Assembly (NCBI RefSeq): GCF_003337485.1
Contig: NZ_QPJJ01000014.1
Location: 20,439 to 84,438, forward strand
Direction: 5' to 3'
Length of the DNA: 64,000 nucleotides
Source of the DNA: Saliterribacillus persicus
GTDB lineage: Bacteria > Bacillota > Bacilli > Bacillales > Amphibacillaceae
Part shown: positions 1-9,119 of the stretch, one piece after another
Position numbering within the stretch: the stretch's first letter is position 1
Layout: each line of letters opens with the position of its first letter
Notes under the pieces: model-generated
What the model was told of the DNA's origin: nothing
Databases searched by the model: none
What the model saw: the letters and a program-made list of their open reading frames with translations, nothing else
Translations under genes and position numbers: made by a program

Positions 1-730
1 TAATTAGAACAATGGTACTAACAGCAGGGTAATTCATAAAATTGATCTCTTTATTTATTAATTGGCCAATCCCACCTGCTCCTACAAGGCCGAGCACAAC
101 GGATGCACGAATATTTATTTCGAATACATACAAGCTAAATGAGATAAATTGTGGAAGAACCTGTGGCACAACCGCATACCAAATCGTCTGAAGCGTATTT
201 CCACCCGAGGCGCGGATTGCTTCAGATGGATTCATATCGATTGCTTCTATTACTTCGCTCATGAGCTTTACTAAAATTCCTACTGCAAAAATAATCAGAG
301 CTATGATTCCAGGGAAAACACCAATGCCAAATAGTCCAACAAAAACAACAGCAAGGATAATATCAGGAATTGTTCGAATAATGTTTAACAAAAAACGCAT
401 AATCTGATAAAGAAAATGATTCGTTGTGACATTATTTGCAGTTAATAAGGAAAAAGGAATGCTAATAATAACAGCAATCGTTGTTGCAATAATCGCCATA
501 TGTAGTGTTTCAAATAACTTCGGCCAAATATTTGATACATAACTCCACTGTGGTGGGAAAAAGTCTGTTATTAAACCAAATATGTTCGGTAATTTTATAA
601 AAAAATTGAGGATAAAAGACTCTGTAATTATCGAGCTAACTAGGTACAGACTGATCACGAGAATAAAGGAGATGGTGATAATCAGTTTTGTTTTCTTTGG
701 ATAGAGGCTAGAAGGAACGTGCTTATTCAT
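1..730 (-). CDS. phnE: Phosphonate-type ABC transporter permease PhnE (partial, C-terminus beyond the left edge)
   Basis: Reading the minus strand from the ATG at 730 gives an open frame of about 243 residues that runs off the window. It begins MNKHVPSSLYPKK, has a transmembrane segment near residues 15-35 and further hydrophobic segments, and carries the binding-protein-dependent permease signature (EAIRASGGN, about residues 165-173) that docks on the ATPase. It would be the membrane channel of a phosphonate/phosphite importer working with the PhnC ATPase and PhnD binding protein encoded just upstream. The start codon overlaps the end of phnC by 8 nt (ATGAATAA), which indicates translational coupling. 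The exact substrate cannot be read from the sequence. Confidence 0.88.
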   Translation of the reverse strand, partial: MNKHVPSSLYPKKTKLIITISFILVISLYLVSSIITESFILNFFIKLPNIFGLITDFFPPQWSYVSNIWPKLFETLHMAIIATTIAVIISIPFSLLTANNVTTNHFLYQIMRFLLNIIRTIPDIILAVVFVGLFGIGVFPGIIALIIFAVGILVKLMSEVIEAIDMNPSEAIRASGGNTLQTIWYAVVPQVLPQFISFSLYVFEINIRASVVLGLVGAGGIGQLINKEINFMNYPAVSTIVLI

Positions 731-1499
731 GCTCTTCTCCTCCGATAATGTCGTCTTCACGGATCGATCTCCCATATATTTCTTCAAAGGTTTTTTCTGA
801 CACACTTGAAGCGGGACCATCATATACAATTTCGCCATCACGCATCCCAATTATCCGGTCTGCATATTCCATCGCCATATCAATGAAGTGTAAATTAACG
901 ATGGTGGTGATATTATCCTCTTTGTTTATTTGCTTTAAATATTTCATTACCTGGTGTGAAGTTGGTGGATCTAGACTAGCAACAGGCTCGTCCGCTAATA
1001 ATAAGGTTGGTTGTTGAGTTAGCACCCTCGCAATACTTACCCGTTGTTGTTGCCCTCCACTAAGCTCATCAGCACGACTATATAATTTGCTTTCGATGTT
1101 AACGCGTTTTAAGTTTTCATAGGCAAGCTGCCGATCTTTCTCAGAAAATAAATGGAATATACTTTTCCATGTATCTGTATAGCCAAGTCTTCCAGCGATA
1201 ACATTCTTCATTACAGTAGATCTTTTAACGAGATTATAGCTCTGAAAGATCATGCCAATTTTTTTTCGTAAATGACGAAGCTCTTTTCCTTTAAAGGATA
1301 AAATGTTGTCTCCATTCACCATTAACTTTCCACTCGTAGGAGTTACCAAACGATTAATACTGCGAATAAAGGTTGATTTTCCAGCACCAGATAAGCCTAC
1401 AATGACAACAAATTCTCCTTCGTTAATTTGAATATTTATATCTTTAAGTCCTTGGGTTCCATTCGGATAAACCAATGACACGTTTTCGAATGTAATCAT
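723..1499 (-). CDS. phnC: Phosphonate-type ABC transporter ATP-binding protein PhnC
   Basis: 258 residues, the usual length of PhnC. Visible motifs are Walker A GLSGAGKST (about residues 35-43), the ABC signature LSGGQQQR, Walker B LLLADEP with the catalytic Glu, and the H-loop region VNLHFIDMA. It energises uptake of phosphonate, phosphite or a related phosphorus compound. It lies between phnD (upstream) and phnE (overlapping by 8 nt downstream) on the minus strand. A hairpin terminator lies between phnD and phnC, so it is probably expressed at a lower level than the binding protein. Confidence 0.93.
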   Translation of the reverse strand: MITFENVSLVYPNGTQGLKDINIQINEGEFVVIVGLSGAGKSTFIRSINRLVTPTSGKLMVNGDNILSFKGKELRHLRKKIGMIFQSYNLVKRSTVMKNVIAGRLGYTDTWKSIFHLFSEKDRQLAYENLKRVNIESKLYSRADELSGGQQQRVSIARVLTQQPTLLLADEPVASLDPPTSHQVMKYLKQINKEDNITTIVNLHFIDMAMEYADRIIGMRDGEIVYDGPASSVSEKTFEEIYGRSIREDDIIGGEEHE

Positions 1500-1534
1500 A
1501 CATTTTACCTCCAGTTAAGTATCTAACGATGTAA

Positions 1535-1569
1535 AAAAGGAGAGAAAAATAGCTTCTCTCCTCGTTTTT
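1535..1569 (-). terminator. Hairpin between phnD and phnC, probably an attenuating terminator
   Basis: Stem GGAGAGAA (1539-1546) with TTCTCTCC (1554-1561) and a 7-nt loop. On the minus strand it is followed by TTTTTT, and on the plus strand by CGTTTTTT. It sits inside the phnDCE operon, where partial termination would leave more phnD than phnCE mRNA. Confidence 0.7.
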
Positions 1570-1591
1570 TTACTATGAAGCTATGAAGCTC

Positions 1592-2467
1592 TTATTCGTC
1601 TAAGCTGATAGAATCACCGAATTTTTCATAGGTACTGCGAACAACATCATATTCACTGTCGTCAGCTTCGATAATGCGATCCCAATTATAAACATCGTTC
1701 ATGATTTTTATCATCTCATCATTGTCATTGAAGCTTAAGAAGGTTTGTTTAATCTCTTCTTTTAATTCATCATCTACATCGCTTGAAACAGAGATCGTAT
1801 CATTTGGAATTTCAGCTGTGTAATCTAGAACAACCAACTTTTCCATAATATCGGGATATTCTTCTTCTAACTCACCACGGACATCATCAAAGGTAGTCGC
1901 AACATCCGCTTCCCCGTTATAAACGGTAATCGCTGAGTTATCATGTCCACCTGTTTGTATTGATTCTGCGAAAAATTCTGTTTCAGGATCTGCAACATCG
2001 AATTCATCCATTATCTGAGCTGCTGGAAATAAGTACCCACTAGTAGAAGTTGGATCGCCATATGCCCAAGTTTTTCCTTCTAAATCTTCCAAGCTCTCTA
2101 TACCTGAATCTGCTTGCACTAAGTATTGAGCTTTGTACGTACCGCTTCCGTATCGTTCTGATTTAAGTATGACTTCCACGTCATGCTTTTCATTGGCTAA
2201 AACATATCCAAAAGCAGGAATAAACCCGATTTGCACTTCATTTGTACCCATTGCTTCGACTAATGCGGTATAATTTGTCATTACTTTTCCTTCCACTTCC
2301 ACTCCTAATTCTTCTGAGAGTTGTTCAGCTAAAGGTTCGACAGTATCTGCGATTGTATCGGATTCCTGTGAAGGAACAAATCCCATTACTAATGCGTCAT
2401 CTTCACTACAACCGGCCATGATTACCATCATTAAAAGGCTTGCTAAAACAATTGTTAATTTTCTCAT
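1592..2467 (-). CDS. phnD: Phosphonate-type ABC transporter substrate-binding lipoprotein PhnD
   Basis: 291 residues with a lipoprotein signal peptide: charged start, hydrophobic stretch and lipobox MAGC with Cys near residue 20. The mature part has features of the PhnD/phosphate-phosphite-phosphonate binding family, such as LVMGFVPSQESD at the start of the mature domain, the QIGFIPAFGYVLA strand and GKTWAYGDPTSTSGYLFPA. It is expected to be anchored on the outer face of the membrane and to hand the ligand to PhnCE. It is the first gene of the operon; a GGGGGAT ribosome binding site precedes the ATG. Paralogues bind several phosphorus oxyanions, so the ligand is unresolved. Confidence 0.92.
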   Translation of the reverse strand: MRKLTIVLASLLMMVIMAGCSEDDALVMGFVPSQESDTIADTVEPLAEQLSEELGVEVEGKVMTNYTALVEAMGTNEVQIGFIPAFGYVLANEKHDVEVILKSERYGSGTYKAQYLVQADSGIESLEDLEGKTWAYGDPTSTSGYLFPAAQIMDEFDVADPETEFFAESIQTGGHDNSAITVYNGEADVATTFDDVRGELEEEYPDIMEKLVVLDYTAEIPNDTISVSSDVDDELKEEIKQTFLSFNDNDEMIKIMNDVYNWDRIIEADDSEYDVVRSTYEKFGDSISLDE

Positions 2468-2709
2468 ATTTAATCCCCCAAATACTTTTTTGTGTGTTTC
2501 TATCGCAATTATGCACTGCTTATAGGCATTTCGCCATACTATTTACCAATACTTAACAAATTTATCTTAGGCTTCATAATTTTTACGTGTGCTTCATCTT
2601 TTTCGTTAAAATGAACTAATAAAATGGAGCAAACGTTTTTCTTTCTGTATAATGGTAAGAAGCGAAACTTACAAGTGAGCTTATTGGTTTGAAAATTCGG
2701 AGGTTCATC

Positions 2710-4434
2710 ATGAGAAAAATGTGGAAATACATACATTTATATAGAAAATCGATGATTATTGCGCTTAGCTTAATGATCGTAGAGTTGATTGTAGAGTTAG
2801 TTCAACCTCTTATTATGGCGAGGATCATTGATGATGGGATTGTTGCTGAAGATCTTGGTGTAGTGTATCGATATGGCGCATTGTTATTAGTACTTACTGT
2901 AATTGCGTTTATTGGTGGTGTGAGTAGTTCATTTTTTGCTGCGGATGTGAGTCAAGGGGTAGGTCATGACCTTCGCCGCGACATGTATCGTAACATTCAA
3001 ATGTTCTCCGCGATGAAGGTGCAACAATTTGCAACATCTACCTTATTAACAAGGATGACGAATGATGTAACGCAGATTCAAGGCCTCTTATTTGCGTTCA
3101 TGCGTATTATGCTTAGGGCGCCTTTATTTATTATTCTTGGTATAGTGATGTCCTTTATTATTCATCCGCCTTTGGCATGGATTTTGTTATTAACTATTCC
3201 AGTGCTGTTTTTTATTATGTTTTGGCTCATGTTAAAAGGCATGAAATATTTTAAATTAGTACAAGAAAAAATTGATCAGGTGAATGGAATTATCAGAGAA
3301 AATTTGTTAGCGATTCGCCTTGTGAAAGCTTTTCATCGAATGAAATTTGAAAATAAACGATTTAAAAAAGTAAATACATCGTTAAAGGACAAGAATAAAA
3401 AGGCATTATGGGTTATGGAAATCGTGCTTCCAATTACAATGCTTATTATGAACATAGCGATGATCGCATTATTGTGGTTTGGAAATATACAATTAAATGC
3501 GGGAGAGGCCCAGGCTGGTGAAGTCGTTGCCATTATTAATTATGCAACACGCATGCTCGCTTCATTCGGTGTATTCTCCTTTTTATTAATGAATGTTTCA
3601 AGAGGTAGAGCATCAGCAAAACGAGTCAATGATGTACTTGACGAAGAACCGGATGATGTAACTACTAATTCAGGTGGAACTGCAGAAATCGTTGGCAAGG
3701 TTAGTTTTGAAAAGGTAGATTTTGTATATCCAACTACAGAGCAGCTTGTTTTAAAAGACTTAACATTTTCCGTGAATGCTTCAGAAAAAATTGGGATTCT
3801 TGGTGAAACGGGGTCGGGTAAATCCACCTTACTTCATCTTATTCCATATTTATATACCGCTTCAGATGGCAGTATATATATCGACGATAAACCAATAACA
3901 GATTGGGGCAATCAGGTACGCCATGGTATAACCCTTGTGCCGCAAGAAGGCTTTCTTTTTTCTGGTACGATAAAAGAAAATATTGCATGGGGAAACGAAC
4001 ATTTAACGGATGAGGAAATCACACTAGCAGCAAAAGATGCGATGTTACATGACTTTGTTATGAGTTTACCAGACGGGTACGATACCTTAGTTGGTCAGAG
4101 GGGTGTAAATTTATCTGGTGGGCAAAAGCAACGATTATCAATCGCTAGAGCGCTCGCGGATAATCCGAAAATATTATTATTGGATGATAGTACGAGCGCG
4201 TTAGATGCAGCAACAGAGGAAACTGTACTCGAAGCAATTAGAAAACGCGCCTGTACAACTTTTCTTGTCTCACAAAAAATAAGTTCTGTTATCGATGCAG
4301 ATAAAATACTAGTATTGGAAAAGGGTGCTATTGTTGGTCTTGGTAAGCATGAAGAATTGCTAAGAAATAATCAGCTATATCAATTGATCTGGGATTCACA
4401 AACGAAAGAGGAGGTGCGTATTGATGAAGTCTAA
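2710..4434 (+). CDS. Heterodimeric ABC exporter subunit with degenerate ATPase site (YfiB-like)
   Basis: 574 residues from the ATG at 2710, chosen because CGGAGG at 2698-2703 lies 6 nt before it; the longer frame would begin with an unsupported TTG. It has an N-terminal six-helix exporter domain (about 1-310), then a nucleotide-binding domain with Walker A GETGSGKST and signature LSGGQKQR. Walker B ends LLLDDSTSALD, with Asp where the catalytic Glu should be, and the H-loop His is Gln (VSQKISS). These losses mark the degenerate half of a heterodimeric exporter. The partner gene overlaps downstream. Length and pairing resemble Bacillus YfiB/YfiC (BmrC/BmrD and YknU/YknV are alternatives). The substrate, possibly a drug or lipid, is unknown. 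Confidence 0.9.
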   Translation: MRKMWKYIHLYRKSMIIALSLMIVELIVELVQPLIMARIIDDGIVAEDLGVVYRYGALLLVLTVIAFIGGVSSSFFAADVSQGVGHDLRRDMYRNIQMFSAMKVQQFATSTLLTRMTNDVTQIQGLLFAFMRIMLRAPLFIILGIVMSFIIHPPLAWILLLTIPVLFFIMFWLMLKGMKYFKLVQEKIDQVNGIIRENLLAIRLVKAFHRMKFENKRFKKVNTSLKDKNKKALWVMEIVLPITMLIMNIAMIALLWFGNIQLNAGEAQAGEVVAIINYATRMLASFGVFSFLLMNVSRGRASAKRVNDVLDEEPDDVTTNSGGTAEIVGKVSFEKVDFVYPTTEQLVLKDLTFSVNASEKIGILGETGSGKSTLLHLIPYLYTASDGSIYIDDKPITDWGNQVRHGITLVPQEGFLFSGTIKENIAWGNEHLTDEEITLAAKDAMLHDFVMSLPDGYDTLVGQRGVNLSGGQKQRLSIARALADNPKILLLDDSTSALDAATEETVLEAIRKRACTTFLVSQKISSVIDADKILVLEKGAIVGLGKHEELLRNNQLYQLIWDSQTKEEVRIDEV

Positions 4435-6247
4435 ACAACCAGTAACTGCCAGAGCGCAGTCTCCTCATCATCCACCTTTAAAGAAGAAACCAAAAATAAA
4501 AAATCTTAGAGGAACGGTTAGCCGTATATGGAGTTATATGGCGACAGATAAGGTATTATTCTGGGTCGTTATTCTACTTGTGTTTATAAGCTCTGCTCTT
4601 TCGTTGCTCGGCCCTTATCTTATTGGCTTGTCTGTAGATACGTTAATAGGAGAAAGCAATTCTTTTTCGTTAACAACGCTTCTTATTATATTATCGCTTG
4701 TATTTGTATTTCATTCGATTTCGTTAGCGTTACAGAATTATTGGATGATAGATATCTCCCAACAAACTGTATTTTCTATGCGTAAGGATTTATTTGAGCA
4801 TGTTATTACCTTACCAATGTTATATTTCCAACGAAAGCAAAGCGGTGATTTAATGAGTCGCTTAACCAATGATATTGAAAATGTAAGTAGAACATTAAAT
4901 ACAGCCGTCATTCAGGTTTCAACAAGTATCTTAACACTGATAGGGACAATTATTGTAATGCTCTTGTTAAGTCCATTATTAACATTACTTACACTTACTA
5001 TTGTCCCTGTGATGTATTATGGAATGAAGTGGATTACAAAACGTACAGGAACATATTTTAAAGCCCAGCAAAAAGAGCTTGGTGAAATGAATGGCTATTT
5101 AGAGGAAACACTTTCTGGTCATACAATGGTAAAATTGTTTCATCAGGAAGAGCGTGTGATTGATAAATTTGCCAAAAATAATGAAAAGCTTAGAGAGGTG
5201 AGTTACTGGGCTCAGGTATACTCGGGATTTATTCCCAAACTGATGAACTCTCTAAACAATTTCAGTTTTGCAGTCATTGTTGGCGTTGGTGGCTTACTTG
5301 CAATATCAGCTAATAATGTTGTGTCAATTGGTATAATTGTAACCTTTACCACATATGCGAGACAATTCACACGACCATTAAATGATTTAGCCAATCAGTT
5401 TAATGTTATTCTCTCAGCAGTAGCTGGTGCGGAACGCGTTTTTGAAGTATTAGATGAAGAAAAAGAAGACGATAACCTGTTAAAGGATCAAAAAGATCAT
5501 TTTACTATTAGAGGAAATATTAGGTTCGATTCGGTTTCTTTTTATTATAATGAAGAAGAGCAGGTACTAAACAACGTGTCATTTGAGGCACAACAAGGGC
5601 AAACAGTTGCGTTAGTAGGTCCTACTGGAGCTGGAAAGACGACAATTATTTCACTGCTTGCTCGTTTTTATGAGCCAAAATCGGGTAAGATATGGATAGA
5701 TGGAAAAGAAATTGCAAATATAAAACGTGGTGACTTACGAAGTCAATTAGGTATAGTTCTACAGGATGCGTACTTATTTGATACCACTATCCGGGAAAAT
5801 ATTCGATATGGACATTTAAATGCCACGGATCAACAAGTGGAAGAGGCAGCAAAGCTTGCGAATGCACATGCGTTTATTAAGCAACTACCTGATCAATATG
5901 ATACAGTGTTAGAAGGGAATGGAAGTGGTATTAGTCAAGGGCAACGCCAACTAATATCTATAGCCAGAGCAATGCTATCAGATCCGTCCATATTAATACT
6001 AGATGAAGCTACAAGTAGTGTTGATACGATTACAGAAATCCGAATAAATGAGGCATTAAAACGCCTGATGAGAGATAGAACAAGTTTTGTGATTGCACAT
6101 CGATTAAATACGATTGAACATGCAGATCTGATTCTTGTGTTAGATGAAGGAGAAATAATTGAACAGGGAACACACACGTCTCTATTATTAGATGACGGTT
6201 TCTATGCCAACCTTGTTCACACACAACAAAAATCCAGAGCTCAATAG
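4424..6247 (+). CDS. Heterodimeric ABC exporter subunit with catalytic ATPase site (YfiC-like)
   Basis: 607 residues from the ATG at 4424, placed after GAGGAGGTG at 4409-4417; the start overlaps the upstream gene by 11 nt. A positively charged N-terminal extension of about 30 residues precedes the six-helix exporter domain. The nucleotide-binding domain has Walker A GPTGAGKTT, Walker B LILDEATSSVD with the catalytic Glu, and H-loop IAHRLNT. Its ABC signature is ISQGQRQ instead of LSGGQ. Since each ATP site pairs Walker motifs of one subunit with the signature of the other, this altered signature belongs to the same degenerate site as the upstream subunit's lost Glu and His, exactly as expected of an asymmetric heterodimer. 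Confidence 0.92.
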   Translation: MKSKQPVTARAQSPHHPPLKKKPKIKNLRGTVSRIWSYMATDKVLFWVVILLVFISSALSLLGPYLIGLSVDTLIGESNSFSLTTLLIILSLVFVFHSISLALQNYWMIDISQQTVFSMRKDLFEHVITLPMLYFQRKQSGDLMSRLTNDIENVSRTLNTAVIQVSTSILTLIGTIIVMLLLSPLLTLLTLTIVPVMYYGMKWITKRTGTYFKAQQKELGEMNGYLEETLSGHTMVKLFHQEERVIDKFAKNNEKLREVSYWAQVYSGFIPKLMNSLNNFSFAVIVGVGGLLAISANNVVSIGIIVTFTTYARQFTRPLNDLANQFNVILSAVAGAERVFEVLDEEKEDDNLLKDQKDHFTIRGNIRFDSVSFYYNEEEQVLNNVSFEAQQGQTVALVGPTGAGKTTIISLLARFYEPKSGKIWIDGKEIANIKRGDLRSQLGIVLQDAYLFDTTIRENIRYGHLNATDQQVEEAAKLANAHAFIKQLPDQYDTVLEGNGSGISQGQRQLISIARAMLSDPSILILDEATSSVDTITEIRINEALKRLMRDRTSFVIAHRLNTIEHADLILVLDEGEIIEQGTHTSLLLDDGFYANLVHTQQKSRAQ

Positions 6248-6280
6248 TGTATGGAAATAATCGTCATGGAGGTGTAAATA

Positions 6281-8644
6281 ATGACGAATGGACAACAAGA
6301 TAATGAAAAAAAACAAGAGCAAATCCGTGTTGATCACGTCGTTAAAGAGATCACAAGGAAGATAAATTATTTAAGTGAAAACGTTAAAGACTTAAAAGAA
6401 AGTGTCATTGATATAAGAAGAGAATTCTGGGAAGACGTTACCGTTAACTTGGAAGAGTTAGATGACTTTTACGAAACGGAAGCGAGTATCAAGCAACAAG
6501 CAGAATTTTTGAGTGAACGGGAAAGAAGTCACGGTCAGTTTAGTGAACGGATTGATACACTAAAACGATTAAAGGATTCTCCATATTTTGGGCGTATTGA
6601 TTTTAAGGAAGATGATGAAAAAGAAGAGATGCCAATCTACATTGGTTTAGCATCTGTAATGGATGAGAATGATGAAGAGTTTCTTGTTTATGATTGGCGC
6701 GCTCCGATTTCTAGTATGTACTACGATTTCCCACCTGGTCCTGCAAATTACGACACCATGGAAGGAAATATTTCCGGGGAAATATTGTTAAAACGTCAGT
6801 ATATGATACGAAATGGTGAATTAAAGGGAATGTTTGATACAGGACTTACAATTGGAGATAGTTTATTACAAGCGGTGTTGGGCAATCAGGCGAGTACCAA
6901 AATGAAAAGTATTGTAGCGACTATTCAGCGTGAACAGAATCAAATAATTCGGAATGAGAAAAGCAAATTATTAGTGGTTCAAGGTGTAGCTGGTAGCGGA
7001 AAGACATCAGCAGCGCTGCAGCGTGTAGCTTATTTGTTGTATCGTTACCGTGAGACATTAACATCAGAACAAATCGTATTATTCTCACCTAATCCATTGT
7101 TTAATAGCTATGTAGCTACCGTTCTGCCTGAATTAGGCGAAGATAATATGCAGCAAATGACATTTTATCAATATTTAAATCGTCAATTACCAAAAAGCAT
7201 TGCATTAGAGTCACCATTTGAACAAATGGAATATTATTTAAATGGTGAAGGTGAAAATTTTAAAACCCGTAAAGAAGCCATGCATATTAAAGCAAGTTTA
7301 GCTTTTAAAGCTTTTATTGATGATTACCTCGATCAGCTCGGTGAAGCTGGTATTATTTTCCGAAACGTGACATTCCGCGGGAAGGCAATTGTGAAAAAAG
7401 AGGATATAGCTAAATACTTTTATAGCCTAGATGATCATATTTCACTTTCAGACCGAGTGGAAGAAACGATGGAATGGATCACAAAAGAAGTTCGAAGCTT
7501 TGAAAAGAAAGAAGTAGGAGCAGACTGGCTTCGTGATGAAATTGAATTACTCGATAAAGAAGATTTTCTTGACGTTCACCAACGCCTTGAAGATCGCCAG
7601 CCATTTGAAGAAGATTCGTTTAATGACTATACCAAAGAAGAAGAATTATTGCGTAAGAAAGTATTAACAAGAAAACTGCGCCCGTTAAAAACGAAAATTA
7701 AGCGAAAAGCATTTGTGGATCGCTTAAAAACCTATCGTCAGTTATTTGAACAAACAGCTTATCAACGAAAAACGGAAGGTTTAGGAAATGCATGGGAAGC
7801 TATAAGTGATTTAACCGCTCAATCCTTGAAGGATAAGCAATTGACATGGGAGGATGCTACGGCCTATGTCTATTTTGAGAAAGAACTAATCGGATTTAAT
7901 GATGTTCGAACGATTAAGCATGTCTTTATTGATGAAGCGCAGGATTACTCGCCATTCCAATTTGCTTTTATTAAAAAACTTTTCCCTGTTAGTCGCATGA
8001 CTTTGTTGGGTGATATTAACCAGGCAATCTATGCGCATGCCCTACATGAAGAAAGCTTATTATCAGAAAAGTTGGAAGAGAAGCATGAGCGAGTAGAGCT
8101 GACCCGTAGCTACAGATCAACAGAACCAATCGTTTCCTTTACTAAATCCTTTATGCCGAATGGCCATTTAATCGAACCGTTCGAAAGAGATGGAAGCTTG
8201 CCTGTTGTTATGGAAGTGGAAAACTTAAAAATGGTCGAGGAAAAAACATTAGACTTTATCGAAATGTATCAAGAAGCGGGGCACCAGACTATTGCTGTGA
8301 TTGCTAAAACTCTAGCAGAGAGCAAAGAGCTTTATGAATTATTAAAGGATAGAGTAGATGCAGAGCTGATGACACAAGAAACACAAAACTTTGGCAAAGG
8401 AGTCGCTATTATTCCAGCATACCTAGCCAAGGGAATCGAATTTGATGCAGTCATTATTCCAAATGCATCAAATGAAAATTATCAGAATGCGCTCGAACGT
8501 AATTTATTTTATACCGCTTGTACAAGAGCACAGCATGAATTAGTATTACTTTCCATTGGAGAACCAAGTGCATTTATCCAAGATGTCCCAACGAAACATT
8601 ACAAGCATTATAAAGTACATGCTATTTTTAAAAACAGTAGGTAA
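6281..8644 (+). CDS. helD: HelD-type RNA polymerase-recycling motor (superfamily 1 helicase fold)
   Basis: 787 residues, close to the 774 of Bacillus HelD. The first ~90 residues are charged and predicted coiled coil, the arm that enters the RNA polymerase secondary channel. A UvrD/Rep-like core follows: Walker A GVAGSGKT near residue 235, Walker B HVFIDEAQD near residue 548, and GDINQAIYAH and TRSYRST motifs. A C-terminal RecA-like domain ends with FYTACTRAQHELVLL. In the known family the protein uses ATP to release stalled polymerase from DNA and to help recycle it. The gene has its own ribosome binding site (GGAGGTG) and ends in a terminator that encloses its stop codon. Confidence 0.93.
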   Translation: MTNGQQDNEKKQEQIRVDHVVKEITRKINYLSENVKDLKESVIDIRREFWEDVTVNLEELDDFYETEASIKQQAEFLSERERSHGQFSERIDTLKRLKDSPYFGRIDFKEDDEKEEMPIYIGLASVMDENDEEFLVYDWRAPISSMYYDFPPGPANYDTMEGNISGEILLKRQYMIRNGELKGMFDTGLTIGDSLLQAVLGNQASTKMKSIVATIQREQNQIIRNEKSKLLVVQGVAGSGKTSAALQRVAYLLYRYRETLTSEQIVLFSPNPLFNSYVATVLPELGEDNMQQMTFYQYLNRQLPKSIALESPFEQMEYYLNGEGENFKTRKEAMHIKASLAFKAFIDDYLDQLGEAGIIFRNVTFRGKAIVKKEDIAKYFYSLDDHISLSDRVEETMEWITKEVRSFEKKEVGADWLRDEIELLDKEDFLDVHQRLEDRQPFEEDSFNDYTKEEELLRKKVLTRKLRPLKTKIKRKAFVDRLKTYRQLFEQTAYQRKTEGLGNAWEAISDLTAQSLKDKQLTWEDATAYVYFEKELIGFNDVRTIKHVFIDEAQDYSPFQFAFIKKLFPVSRMTLLGDINQAIYAHALHEESLLSEKLEEKHERVELTRSYRSTEPIVSFTKSFMPNGHLIEPFERDGSLPVVMEVENLKMVEEKTLDFIEMYQEAGHQTIAVIAKTLAESKELYELLKDRVDAELMTQETQNFGKGVAIIPAYLAKGIEFDAVIIPNASNENYQNALERNLFYTACTRAQHELVLLSIGEPSAFIQDVPTKHYKHYKVHAIFKNSR

Positions 8645-8661
8645 AACTGCTGTTTTTTTTC
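8629..8661 (+). terminator. Intrinsic terminator of helD
   Basis: Stem AAAACAGTAG (8631-8640) with CTGCTGTTTT (8647-8656, one G-U pair), followed by a run of T. The helD stop codon TAA (8642-8644) is in the loop. Confidence 0.8.
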
Positions 8662-8684
8662 TTGAAATCATAAGTGAAAATAAA

Positions 8685-8825
8685 GAGGATTCCACTACAG
8701 TTTCAGGCGGTCGCTTTCTGCGGGGCACGAACCCAGCTAACTAGTTAAAGAATAAACTTTTACCAAGTGGCTCTTTGGAGACGTGCTGATCCCGTAGGAG
8801 TCGCCTTTCACTTTCGTTTTTCTGT
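8685..8825. repeat. Degenerate copy of a Bacillaceae intergenic repeat
   Basis: The stretch has the arrangement of a GC-rich imperfect palindrome that I recall as dispersed in many Bacillaceae genomes: GGCGGTCGCTTTCTGCGGGG near 8706-8725 and GATCCCGTAGGAGTCGCC near 8789-8806, then CTTTCACTTTCG. Its base composition is clearly higher in GC than the flanks. Only this copy is present in the window and its middle part looks decayed. Identity as a dispersed repeat rests on memory, not on a second copy here. Confidence 0.55.
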
Positions 8826-9033
8826 ATTTTAAATCCTATAAATAAATTAGAGACAATTAATAAAGCTTCGAAAGATTATAATGCTTCAGAGGAAAAGGAA
8901 GCAATTTTTCGAAGTCTTATTTAAAGACGAACCGCCTATTAATAAAATTAATAGTAAAATTACGTCTAGATCCGCTCCATTATTTATAGATAATAGGAAG
9001 TGTTAAAAGTTTATACTTACCTTTAAAGAGATA
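8826..9033. other. Intergenic stretch without a recognised gene
   Basis: About 200 bases of AT-rich sequence between the repeat and the cre-like site. A short open stretch (about 8846-8922) could encode a charged peptide ending in EEKEAIFRSLI, but it has no ribosome binding site or good start, so it may be a gene remnant. No hairpin with a T-run was seen. Confidence 0.4.
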
Positions 9034-9047
9034 TGAAAGCGTTTCAA
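9034..9047. promoter_or_regulatory. Candidate cre (CcpA) site upstream of the aldo/keto reductase
   Basis: TGAAAGCGTTTCAA matches the consensus TGWAARCGYTWNCW at 13 of 14 positions. It lies 72 nt before the predicted start codon, so carbon catabolite control of the reductase is plausible. Confidence 0.55.
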
Positions 9048-9119
9048 GCAGAAATGTTTAAAATATACGAAATTTGTGTAAATATAATAGGGAGCGTTAA
9101 ATTTGAAGGAGGCAATCGT

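Noticed and set aside
2539..2736. 65-codon minus-strand frame between phnD and the exporter
   Set aside because: It spans the divergent promoter region, lacks a ribosome site, and overlaps the exporter start.
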